Under the pieces are notes generated by a model. The model was not told the DNA's origin. It saw only the letters and a list, made by a program, of their open reading frames with translations, and ran no database searches. From the NCBI GenBank assembly GCA_044450785.1, contig JBIOJM010000100.1:1-28248 (forward strand): 28,248 nt of DNA, in the 5' to 3' direction. Positions 8,837-16,286 of this stretch are shown one piece after another; within the stretch, counting starts at the first letter, position 1; each line of letters opens with the position of its first letter. The DNA comes from JBIOJM01 sp044450785 (GTDB lineage: Bacteria; Planctomycetota; Planctomycetia; Isosphaerales; Isosphaeraceae). A program made the translations under genes and the position numbers.

Positions 8837-9898
8837 TCACGTCCGACGTCGACCTGCCTCGTCCAGCGACCGGGCGATCGTCGACGTCTTCGCCCGGACG
8901 ACCGGTCGGGCGGCTCGTTGAGTCAGGGCAGGGGGGCGTTCTTCGCCTCCGCTCGCTCCCGCGCGGCGGGCAGCCAGGGATGCCACGAGCCCGCGAACCG
9001 CCTCGTTCGGCAAGAACGCCGAGCAGCCGACCAGCATGATCAGCCCGAACGTCCACATCGCGAGGCAGGCCCCGATCCCGACATGCAATAACACCGCTCC
9101 CAACAGCATCGGCAGCCGCCACCGTGGTCTCCAGATCAGGAAGCAGAAGGAAACCTCCCAGATAATCGAAACATGCGTCATCAGGTTCACCAACCAGGGG
9201 TGCCAGGCCAGCCAGGTCATGTCGAGCGACTGGTACTCGAGGTTCGCGAACGCCAGCCACATCGCCTGCCCACTCCACCAGGACGGCCCTTGCAGCTTGG
9301 AGATGCCCGCGAAAAAATAGATGACGCACATGTGCACCTGGATGAGCCGCTGGGCCAGGTTGGCCGCCGCGCTCGGGCGCGGCGGGCTCGCCAGTGGGCC
9401 CAGCCGACGAACCGCCAGCCAGCGATCGATGGACAGCGTCTGTCCACTCGGTCCGATGGTCAGGTACAAGGTCAGCATGATGTTGATCTGGTCCAGGCCG
9501 AAGAGCGCGGCCGGAACGCGATTGGCGTAGGAGATCGCGACAAAGAGCGCCAGCGCTCCCGTGACCCGCGTCCAGAGTCCGATCGTGAACAGTGCCAGGA
9601 TCACCATCGAGACCGCGTATGCCGGCCACATCCCCTTCGCCGGCACCCAGAACCAGAACGAATACGCGTATTGATCGGCCTCCATGGTTCGGACCAAGGA
9701 CCGGGAGAGCCAGCTCGATGGTCCGAAGAAGTCGTCCAGCGCCAGGCCCCAGACGGCGTGGGTGTAGAGCAGCATCAGGCCCGTGAGCAACCTGATCACA
9801 CCCAGCAGTGTGGGATCCGCCGGGGTGTACCAGAAGGCGTTCCAATCGCGGGCCACCGACCGCGCGAAGTCCACCAAATATCGGGCGACCGGCTTCAT
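8837..9898 (-). CDS. HTTM (vitamin K-dependent gamma-carboxylase-like) membrane protein
   Basis: The ATG at 9898 overlaps the upstream stop as ATGA, so I prefer it to the in-frame ATG at 9910. The 353-residue product has about six to eight hydrophobic segments. HTTM features include an early IRLLTGLMLLYTHAVW helix, SYANRVPAALFGLDQIN, TIGPSGQTLSIDRW, and the QVHMCVIYFFAGISKLQG segment, which is typical of the family. HTTM proteins share a fold with vertebrate vitamin K-dependent gamma-glutamyl carboxylase, but the bacterial substrates are mostly unknown. It is paired by translational coupling with the one-TM protein upstream. The tail after about residue 325 is Ala/Gly/Arg-rich and poorly conserved-looking. 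Confidence 0.85.
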   Translation of the reverse strand: MKPVARYLVDFARSVARDWNAFWYTPADPTLLGVIRLLTGLMLLYTHAVWGLALDDFFGPSSWLSRSLVRTMEADQYAYSFWFWVPAKGMWPAYAVSMVILALFTIGLWTRVTGALALFVAISYANRVPAALFGLDQINIMLTLYLTIGPSGQTLSIDRWLAVRRLGPLASPPRPSAAANLAQRLIQVHMCVIYFFAGISKLQGPSWWSGQAMWLAFANLEYQSLDMTWLAWHPWLVNLMTHVSIIWEVSFCFLIWRPRWRLPMLLGAVLLHVGIGACLAMWTFGLIMLVGCSAFLPNEAVRGLVASLAARRAGASGGEERPPALTQRAARPVVRAKTSTIARSLDEAGRRRT

Positions 9899-10476
9899 TG
9901 AGGGACCCATTCGAATACCCCGAACGGCTCGTTTTCGTAACTCGTCGGATCGTTCAGCCGGACGCCCGCGCGGACCATCTCCATCGTCGGGAGATTATGA
10001 AGTTGCCCCGTGAGGCTCACCCTGACGGCCCCGTACTTGTGGCAGATGTGCTGGGCATACGAGCCGACCCATTCCTGCTGGAGCTCTTCGGGTGCGTCCC
10101 TCATGTGCTCGGTCAGCATGAAATGCCGATGGAACAAGAGACGAGGGTGCATGCTCGGGCTCGGGATCCGGCCGCGAACGACCGTTCCGTCGGTTCGTTC
10201 CGCCGCAAAGGCAAGCAGCGTGCTCTCGCTCGGCTCCGGAGCGAAGAAATGATACCCGTGGTTCAGGTACAGCAGTTGGAGATAGGGCTGAAAAACGCCC
10301 CACGCCGCCTGGATCAAGTCGGATGAGGGCGCCACCGACGCCGGTGCGATGATGATCGCCGAGACGTGAAAGACAAGCCAGGCGTTGACGGCCCATCGAA
10401 CCATCCGGCGCTCCGAACCCTGGCGAGCAGAGCCCGGTTCGGACGCCGCCGGTTGATGATGGTCGGGCGGGCTCAC
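9895..10476 (-). CDS. single-TM protein, partner of the HTTM protein
   Basis: The start is a GTG at 10476, supported by a strong GGAGG Shine-Dalgarno seven bases upstream. The 193-residue product has a polar N-terminus, one hydrophobic segment at about residues 28-47, then a soluble region with the notable motif YLNHGYHFFAPEP (about 91-103) and many His and Trp residues after it. The stop overlaps the HTTM start by ATGA. Proteins of this type, with a YHFFAP-like motif next to HTTM genes, are to my memory a recurring planctomycete arrangement, suggesting a two-part membrane complex. No function is known to me. Confidence 0.8.
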   Translation of the reverse strand: MSPPDHHQPAASEPGSARQGSERRMVRWAVNAWLVFHVSAIIIAPASVAPSSDLIQAAWGVFQPYLQLLYLNHGYHFFAPEPSESTLLAFAAERTDGTVVRGRIPSPSMHPRLLFHRHFMLTEHMRDAPEELQQEWVGSYAQHICHKYGAVRVSLTGQLHNLPTMEMVRAGVRLNDPTSYENEPFGVFEWVPQ

Positions 10477-10483
10477 CTCGAGA

Positions 10484-10488
10484 CCTCC
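10484..10488 (-). promoter_or_regulatory. Shine-Dalgarno that fixes the GTG start at 10476
   Basis: On the minus strand GGAGG lies seven bases before the GTG at 10476. The next in-frame ATG (10404) has no comparable site, and starting there would leave only three residues before the membrane segment. Confidence 0.65.
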
Positions 10489-10521
10489 ATTTCACACTTC
10501 GAAAGACCGCGAAAAACTGCC

Positions 10522-10548
10522 GGGAAAGACGGCTCCCTCCGTCTTCCC
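10522..10548 (-). terminator. possible terminator hairpin after the TIGR03000 gene
   Basis: GGGAAAGACGG and CCGTCTTCCC pair around a six-base loop with one bulged base. It lies about 70 bases past the TIGR03000 stop. No clear T-run follows, so an intrinsic terminator is only possible. Confidence 0.4.
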
Positions 10549-10618
10549 CCAGCCCTCGACCAGACGACGACAACCCGGCCCTCGCCGGCCCGCGCGTTCC
10601 GCGGGTGCGAGCGGCCGC

Positions 10619-11419
10619 TCACAGACTGGCAAGCAGTGCAACGGACGCCACCAGCTCCTGCTGGTTCTGACCGTCGAATCCAACCGAGACGGCGACCTCC
10701 TGTCCCGCGGTGACAGCGGCCTGCGTGGTCTTGGACAGCGTCTGACCGTTCCTGACCACCTCGACCTTCACGGTGTAAAGGTGTTGATTGCCGGCCTGGA
10801 TCTCGGGAGTGACGAACCGGCGCTGCGTGCCGCCGAGCGTCATCAGTTGATCCTGGAGGTACACCTTCGCATCTTCGGGAACGTTGATGTTCAGATACGC
10901 CACACTACTGGCAGCCGGGGCAGCCACCGTGGGGACGTAGCTGGCCATGCCCTGGCCGCTGGGGCCGGCAACCGCGGCGTAGCCGCCGCTGGAGCCGCCA
11001 CCGCTGGAGCCGTGACCCTTGAACAACCCGCCGTGCGAGCCGCCGCTCGAACCGTGACCCGCGAACAACCCGCCGTGCGAGCCGCCGCTCGAACCGCCGC
11101 TCGAGCCGTGACCCTTGAACAACCCGCCGTGCGAGCCACCGCTCGAACCGCCGCTGGAACCATGACCGGCGAACAACCCTCCGTGCGAGCCGCCGCTCGA
11201 ACCGCCGCTCGATCCATGACCCGCGAACAACCCGCCGTGCGAGCCGCCGCTCGATCCGTGACCCGCGAACAACCCGCCGTGCGAGCCACCGTGCGAGCCA
11301 CCGCTCGATCCGCCGCTCGATCCGTACCCGTCCGCCGAGGCCGTCCCGGGGACCGCGAGCGCAAAGGCGATCGCGCCAAGAGATGCCCCAGCGAACGCCG
11401 ACCAACGAAATCTCTTCAT
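10619..11419 (-). CDS. TIGR03000 family secreted protein with Gly/Ser/His repeats
   Basis: The 266-residue product has a signal peptide (MKRFRW, hydrophobic 8-24, likely cut after ASA at 27-29). Residues 49-142 hold six copies of a GLFAGHGS or GLFKGHGS unit of 14 or 18 residues, rich in Gly, Ser and His. The C-terminal ~90 residues match the planctomycete TIGR03000 domain: LNINVPEDAKVYLQDQ, a GTQRRFVTPEI block, YTVKVEVVRNGQTL and a final beta strand. TIGR03000 is known as a domain of unknown function found almost only in planctomycetes. The repeat could bind metal through His or form a flexible, cell-surface coat; both are inference. A strong Shine-Dalgarno (AGGTGAGGA) and a candidate promoter precede it. 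Confidence 0.88.
   Translation of the reverse strand: MKRFRWSAFAGASLGAIAFALAVPGTASADGYGSSGGSSGGSHGGSHGGLFAGHGSSGGSHGGLFAGHGSSGGSSGGSHGGLFAGHGSSGGSSGGSHGGLFKGHGSSGGSSGGSHGGLFAGHGSSGGSHGGLFKGHGSSGGGSSGGYAAVAGPSGQGMASYVPTVAAPAASSVAYLNINVPEDAKVYLQDQLMTLGGTQRRFVTPEIQAGNQHLYTVKVEVVRNGQTLSKTTQAAVTAGQEVAVSVGFDGQNQQELVASVALLASL
10994..11275. repeat. coding tandem repeat (six GLFxGHGS units)
   Basis: Six in-frame units of 42 or 54 bases, differing by one Gly-Ser-Ser-Gly block and by Ala or Lys in the fourth position. The unequal unit lengths suggest past slippage or recombination within the gene. Confidence 0.85.
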
Positions 11420-11787
11420 TTCAATTCCTCACCTGTTGCAAATCGCCGTTTGTGAAATCAAAAACGAAACACCACCCCTCTGAGAATGAACGGAAATCGA
11501 TCATCTTTCCGAGTCAATGTGAGGGCTTTACGAATGTTACTCTGAATGAGAATACTGGGTGTTTTACATGAAGTCAAACGGTTGCCGTGACTTTAACCGG
11601 GTTTTCGCACGGGAGAAATCACCCGCAAAATCCGTACAATCGATAGAGCACGAAAGGCAGGCAGACCAGCGAGGGTTGGAAAACCGTCGATGGGGATGGA
11701 TGGAGAGGGTACGAAGCGTGTGCCAGTATACGCCAATGATGTGTTTGGTGGATAGAGCACAGGTGCGCGTGGCGGGCACCGCGCCGC
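11420..11787. other. intergenic region, relatively AT-rich
   Basis: This 368-base gap lies between two minus-strand genes. It carries the Shine-Dalgarno and candidate promoter of the TIGR03000 gene. No convincing gene or long inverted repeat is visible in the rest. Confidence 0.6.
11549..11577 (-). promoter_or_regulatory. candidate sigma70-type promoter of the TIGR03000 gene
   Basis: On the minus strand TTGACT (11572-11577) and TATTCT (11549-11554) are separated by exactly 17 bases. This would give a leader of about 120 bases before the start at 11419. Confidence 0.4.
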
Positions 11788-13146
11788 TCAATCGGCTGGC
11801 TGAGCGGCTGCGACCTCCTCGGGCAGAGCCGGGATCGTTGGGGCTCGCTTCCTTGGTCCGCCGAACTTGAAATTGAGCCCGGCGAGGATCGAGTCGGTCT
11901 GCGTCGTCAGTCGCACGGAGGATCCGGGGATCTGCAGGATCGAGCCCTGGATCGAATTGTCGAACCCGTGGACCCAGGCGAACGAGCACGTGATGTTCTC
12001 CGTGACACTGTAAGAAGCACCCAGGGAGAGTGTGTGCTCGGTAATGGCTGGCGCCTGCATGTTGAAAAGCGTGACCGGCGCGGGGATCGGGTTGGTGTTG
12101 AAGAGATACCCTGCGCGGAGGGTCAGCCGATCGGTGACCGCGTACTGCGCACCCAGGGCCACCGCGAAGACGCTCCGCCAACCGAGCCCGCCGTCGCTCA
12201 CCTTTTGCCCGAAGAGTTCCGCGTTGGCGTAATCGATGTACCGCAGGTCGACGTCAAACAGGGCCCTCTCCAGTCCCTTGTACGCGACACCCCAGGAGTA
12301 GATGGCCGGGATCTGAGCCTGGATGCCGATCTGTCGCGCGGACTTGTCCGGGTAGGAGGCGTTGTAATCCCACCGCTGCTGCCAGATGGGGCTCTTGTAT
12401 GAGAACCCCAGGTTCCAGTCTTCGTTCAGCTCGTAGAGCAGGCCAAGCTGGAAACCGCCACCCCAGAACGGGTGTGAGTTGGTCGCCGACGCGAAAGTCG
12501 GAAGGCCCAACGGGCCCGAGGACGAGGCGAAGAAGGCGGGGTCGAAGTTGGCTGTGGACGAGGTGATGACCGGACCGCCGCCGATCGCGAGCTGGTCCGT
12601 GACCTGGCAGGAGGCCATCGGGTTGATCCCGAGCAGCGAGATGTTGGAGTAGATCGGCCCGACCCCCAAGTATTTGGGGGGTCGATGCGGAGCCAGGATC
12701 GGCTGGCTGGAACTGCCGGCGAAGTTAACGCCGCCGCCGGCAAGCCCGAACACTCCAATTCCGAAGGTCCAGTCCGAATCGGGTGCCAGCCGGAACGAGG
12801 TGCCCGTGGCGAGGTTTGAGCCCACGCCGCTGCTGCTCCGAGACTCGCCGAAGCGGGTCGTCGTGGGGAACTGGCCGAGAATCGACCGCGCCGGGATCGT
12901 GGATTGAAGGCTGATGTCCGGCAGGATCAACGCCGAGCCCAGCAGGAACTCCTGGTTTGACAGGGCGCTGATGTTCGCCGGGTTCCAGTAGCTGCTGCCG
13001 AATTCGATGGGCGCGGCCGTCGAGGCACCGGCCATCGCGCTGTTGATCGGCCCCGCGCTCGGCACGATGAGGCCCTGACCCATCACGGCGGAGGTCCCGC
13101 AGGTCAGACACAACAGAGCCGCGGCGAACCGAATCGCTCGTCCCAT
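11788..13146 (-). CDS. FadL/TodX-like outer-membrane transport protein
   Basis: The start at 13146 gives MGRAIRFAAALLCLTCG and a normal signal peptide (likely cut near VMGQG); an in-frame start at 13185 would add a 13-residue extension. The 452-residue length fits the FadL family. The N-terminus carries the family pattern GPINSAMAGASTA followed by SSYWNPA, typical of OmpP1/FadL proteins where the N-terminal segment plugs the barrel. The rest alternates hydrophobic and polar residues with many aromatic ends, ending in NFKFG, as expected for a beta barrel. It would let hydrophobic molecules cross the outer membrane; the substrate cannot be told. Planctomycetes have an outer membrane, so this is a sensible location. 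Confidence 0.85.
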   Translation of the reverse strand: MGRAIRFAAALLCLTCGTSAVMGQGLIVPSAGPINSAMAGASTAAPIEFGSSYWNPANISALSNQEFLLGSALILPDISLQSTIPARSILGQFPTTTRFGESRSSSGVGSNLATGTSFRLAPDSDWTFGIGVFGLAGGGVNFAGSSSQPILAPHRPPKYLGVGPIYSNISLLGINPMASCQVTDQLAIGGGPVITSSTANFDPAFFASSSGPLGLPTFASATNSHPFWGGGFQLGLLYELNEDWNLGFSYKSPIWQQRWDYNASYPDKSARQIGIQAQIPAIYSWGVAYKGLERALFDVDLRYIDYANAELFGQKVSDGGLGWRSVFAVALGAQYAVTDRLTLRAGYLFNTNPIPAPVTLFNMQAPAITEHTLSLGASYSVTENITCSFAWVHGFDNSIQGSILQIPGSSVRLTTQTDSILAGLNFKFGGPRKRAPTIPALPEEVAAAQPAD

Positions 13147-13444
13147 CCTGACGCTCCCTTGAACCCGTGGCAACACGAAGGACAACGCGTTCGTCCGGCC
13201 GCCGAATCATCGAAGTGGGTCGCGGGCCCCAGGTCTCTGCTCCGGAAGACCTGCGCGGTAAACTTTCCCCAAAAACCGCCTGCGCACGAAACACGCTATC
13301 AACCATATCGGCGGCTACAAAGTCTGCCTGAAGCGAAATAGCGGTACGATCGTCAAATTTCCAACGCAATGTCGGACGAAGCCTCCGAAGCCCGCTACGA
13401 ATTGGCCCATGACCATGCCCTGCTCGCGCGGCTCTGGCCCTTCG
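13147..13444. other. gene-free region upstream of the FadL-like gene
   Basis: About 300 bases without a supported gene. It contains the Shine-Dalgarno for the FadL-like gene near its left end. I see no convincing promoter or repeat. Confidence 0.5.
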
Positions 13445-14302
13445 TCATCGCCTGCGACGATCCATGGCGTCGGCCAGGAGGTTGTCCGGGTAGTGGGTCG
13501 GGTCGAGCTTCTCTCGGACGTGGAGGTACAGGGCCGCCTGGAAGATCGACTGGAGAGCGGACTGGACCAGGGCGAGAACGATCAAGTAAACCACCCCAAG
13601 GACAGCAGCGGCGACGGCGAGGGGAATCGATTTCAAGGCGACGCCGGCATAGACGGCGAAGCCGATGACGAGGTAAGCGGGCAAGGAGAGCAGGAAGAAG
13701 ACGACCCCGAAGCTGAAGTTGCTGACGAGCTGCTCTCCCCAGGTCTTCTTCAGCAGACTGGCGGAGTCCTTCAGCGCATCGATCGGACCTTTCCGCTCCG
13801 CGACCAGGATGGGGACCACGAGAAACGAGGCGATCGACCAGGCCATCCCAAGCAGTCCGGCGACGAACTGGCCGACCTTTTCGGATCGGTCCTCGATCAT
13901 TCGCAGCACGAGCCCCACGGTGGCGGAGACGAAGGCCCACCCGAAGATCAGCGGCAGCCGCGAGAACGACGCACTCAAGCAACTGGCGAAGGTCGGATCG
14001 CCGCCGCTCATGCGTTCGATCGCCCCGGCGATGATCGCGGTGTTGAAGAACGTGATCACGGTGAAGTTGCAGAGGTAGAAGAGGAAGAGCACGCCGTAGT
14101 AAACGACCTGCCTCTGCCAATTCGCGTCTCGCCCCGGCGGATGCCAGTTCCCGGTGTACCAGATCGGAGCGGCAAACGAGGCCGCGACGAGCAGGCAGCA
14201 GATCCCCGAGATCAGGGGGAACACCAGGAGCTCCTTGTCCTGTTTCAGCACGCCCCACGACGCGCCCATTAATTCCCAGGTGTAAGAGAACTTGCGGAAC
14301 AT
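13445..14302 (-). CDS. DUF6159-type polytopic membrane protein
   Basis: The ATG at 14302, with AGGGAG upstream, gives 285 residues starting MFRKFSYTWELMGASWGVLK; the longer open frame to 14533 lacks support. The start (F.R.SYTWELM.ASW.VL..DKELL.FPL.SG) is the family signature as I remember it for DUF6159. About six hydrophobic helices follow, and a short cytoplasmic-looking segment RKGPIDALKDSASLLKKTWG sits between helices. No catalytic residues are visible and no function is known to me. Confidence 0.8.
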   Translation of the reverse strand: MFRKFSYTWELMGASWGVLKQDKELLVFPLISGICCLLVAASFAAPIWYTGNWHPPGRDANWQRQVVYYGVLFLFYLCNFTVITFFNTAIIAGAIERMSGGDPTFASCLSASFSRLPLIFGWAFVSATVGLVLRMIEDRSEKVGQFVAGLLGMAWSIASFLVVPILVAERKGPIDALKDSASLLKKTWGEQLVSNFSFGVVFFLLSLPAYLVIGFAVYAGVALKSIPLAVAAAVLGVVYLIVLALVQSALQSIFQAALYLHVREKLDPTHYPDNLLADAMDRRRR

Positions 14303-14559
14303 CGAAGCGTCTCCCTGATGCGAGAGGATCGTACGGAGTCTCGGATCGCGAGCGAACCAGCGCGGCATCATACATGCGGTGGGAGCACGCGTCAAAGACC
14401 GGGAAAGTCGGTTGACCGGCTTCTCCCCAAGTCTGTACTCTCCAAGGATGGACCACGACCTGTCCGAGTCAACGGCGGAGGTCACAGAAACCGGGCGAGC
14501 AAGAGTCCACCTGTTCCGAGCGGCCGGCGGCAAGTTTGGTTATCCACGAGGACAATCGC

Positions 14560-14979
14560 ATGCTCGAGGGACCACCGAAACCGGTCGACCCGCGCGTGAA
14601 CATGGCTCGTGACCGAACCGGCATGGCAAGCTTCCGAACCAAGCTGGCCCTGGACAGGACGACGCTCGCCTGGATCAGAACGACCTTGGCGATGGCGAGC
14701 TTCGGCTTCGGGATGGTCGCGTTCTTCCGTTCGATCCAGCAAAAAACGCCGGATCCAGAGACCGCTCGGCTGCATCAAGGGGCGATTCGTATGGGCACAG
14801 CGCTCATCGTCCTGGGGATCGTCGCCACGGTGCTCGCCGGTGCATCTCACTGGTTTACTCTGCGGAGGCTCCGGCGTGGAGAATCACCTGTCGTGTCGCA
14901 GTGGCCCTTGACCATCACGGTGGCGATGCTATCCACGGCGATCGGTTTCTTGGGACTTTGGGAGCTGTTTGTGAGATGA
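14560..14979 (+). CDS. DUF202 (YidH-type) small membrane protein
   Basis: The ATG at 14560 has GAGG nine bases upstream and is preferred to a TTG at 14536. The 139-residue product has a polar N-terminus, then the DUF202 signature LALDRTTLAWIRTTLAMASFG, in which the LAxxRTxLAWxRT pattern leads into the first helix. Two more hydrophobic segments follow (about 80-97 and 115-135), giving three helices, which is usual for DUF202. The function of the family in bacteria is unknown; in fungi related domains occur in polyphosphate (VTC) proteins. It is alone on its strand with a divergent neighbour. Confidence 0.85.
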   Translation: MLEGPPKPVDPRVNMARDRTGMASFRTKLALDRTTLAWIRTTLAMASFGFGMVAFFRSIQQKTPDPETARLHQGAIRMGTALIVLGIVATVLAGASHWFTLRRLRRGESPVVSQWPLTITVAMLSTAIGFLGLWELFVR

Positions 14980-15237
14980 CGGTCAGGATCAGCCCGACGG
15001 TACGGAACCAGTGGTGTCGTCGATCACGACTCCGGACAAGAATTCTCGGAATTTTCTTGAATTGCGTCGTCGGGACGATTCTAATACTCGTTCGGACCAA
15101 CCGGATGAGTCGCTCCACCGGGGCGGAACTTCACATCTCGGAAATCCCGGCTTAGTCGCTCAAACCAATTCACCCTTAATCGCGTTCGGCCCGCTCCCCC
15201 CGGCTTCCGCGGAGCGACGACCTCGATCCTGGAAGAC

Positions 15238-15243
15238 GGAGGT
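15238..15243 (+). promoter_or_regulatory. Shine-Dalgarno that decides the start of the NTF2-like gene
   Basis: A perfect GGAGGT abuts the ATG at 15244 with no spacing, so that ATG cannot be used efficiently. It is six bases before the in-frame ATG at 15250, which is therefore the likely start. Confidence 0.7.
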
Positions 15244-15249
15244 ATGCTG

Positions 15250-16233
15250 ATGAGACGGGTCTGTCTGATGTTCGTGATCGCGCTGGCCGCGGCCGGCTTG
15301 GGCCTGGGTGCCCAGGAAGTGCCCAAGAAGGAGCCGCCCCGACAGGGCGCCGGAGCGTCGAGAGCCGCTCTTAAGGCGGTCGATGCCCCGCGGGCGGATC
15401 GTCGGGACGACGAGCAGGCGCTCAAAGCCCTCGTCGATACCTTCATCAAGGCCTTCAACACGGGCAACGCCGACGCTGCCGCCGCAACCTATACCCAGAC
15501 GGCGATGGTCGTCGCCGAGACGGGCGAGCGGATCGAGGGCCGCGCCGGCATCAAGCAGCGGTACGCTGCCTCATTCGCCGACAACCCCGGAAGCACGATC
15601 GCCGTCCAGGTCGATTCGCTCCGCTTCCTCGGGGCCGAGACCGCCCTCGAGGAGGGCCACGCCACCATCACGCCGGCCAAAGCCGCGGGGGCGCCCGAGA
15701 TCACTCGGTTCACGGCCGTGTACGTCAAGCAGGACGGACACTGGCTCCAGGCGGCCGTACGTGACGAACCCGCCCACGACATCACCCCCCACGACCGCCT
15801 CAAGGAGCTCGAATGGCTGGTCGGTGAGTGGGTCAACGAGAGCCAGGATGCCGTTGTCTTTACCACCTGCAAATGGGCCGACGGCGGAAATTTCCTGGTT
15901 CGCGAGTTTACCATGAAGACCCGGGGCGAGGCGGTACTATCCGGATCGCAGCGAATCGGTTGGGACCCGGTGAGGCGGCAGTTCAAGACCTGGATCTTCG
16001 ACACGGAGGGCGGCCACGCCGAAGGCTACTGGGCGCGTAACGGCGACCAGTGGGTCATCAAGGCCGAAGGCGTCCGGCAGGACGGTCTGCATGCATCGGC
16101 CACAAACATTATCACGCGACTGGGCAAGGACAGGTTGACCTGGCAGTCGGTCGACCGGACCCTCGGAGGCGCCGCCATCCCCGGTATCGACGAGTTCACA
16201 ATGGTGCGCAAGCCACCCGAGGTCGCCAAGTAA
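15250..16233 (+). CDS. secreted SgcJ/EcaC-type NTF2-like protein with DUF1579-like C-terminal domain
   Basis: The 327-residue product starts MRRVCLMFVIALAAAGLG, a typical signal peptide ending near LGAQE. Residues about 55-180 match the NTF2-like SnoaL/DUF4440 fold of the SgcJ/EcaC type: ALKALVDTFIKAFNTGNADA, YTQTAMVV, then a final strand W.QAAVRDE. The second half (about 190-320) starts LKELEWLVGEWVNE and includes RIGWDP, FKTWIFDTEGGHAEGYW and ITRLGKDRLTWQS; it looks like a lipid-binding or DUF1579-like beta barrel. Members occur across planctomycetes as secreted proteins without proven activity. The gene has a strong Shine-Dalgarno and lies 53 bases before the TPR gene, so they may be co-transcribed. 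Confidence 0.82.
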   Translation: MRRVCLMFVIALAAAGLGLGAQEVPKKEPPRQGAGASRAALKAVDAPRADRRDDEQALKALVDTFIKAFNTGNADAAAATYTQTAMVVAETGERIEGRAGIKQRYAASFADNPGSTIAVQVDSLRFLGAETALEEGHATITPAKAAGAPEITRFTAVYVKQDGHWLQAAVRDEPAHDITPHDRLKELEWLVGEWVNESQDAVVFTTCKWADGGNFLVREFTMKTRGEAVLSGSQRIGWDPVRRQFKTWIFDTEGGHAEGYWARNGDQWVIKAEGVRQDGLHASATNIITRLGKDRLTWQSVDRTLGGAAIPGIDEFTMVRKPPEVAK

Positions 16234-16286
16234 GCTCCTGCGTCCCCTTCGCATTCCACACTTCTTGATCCAGGAAACGCTCGATC

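Noticed and set aside
12661..12683. Near-perfect palindrome GACCCCCAAG/TTGGGGGGTC
   Set aside because: It lies inside the FadL-like coding sequence (encoding RPPKYLG), has an unpaired extra G and is short enough to arise by chance.
13369..13668. A small plus-strand frame starting MSDEASEARYELAHDH
   Set aside because: The first 30 residues look protein-like, but most of the frame is antisense to the DUF6159 gene end and becomes Arg/Gly-rich; there is no Shine-Dalgarno.
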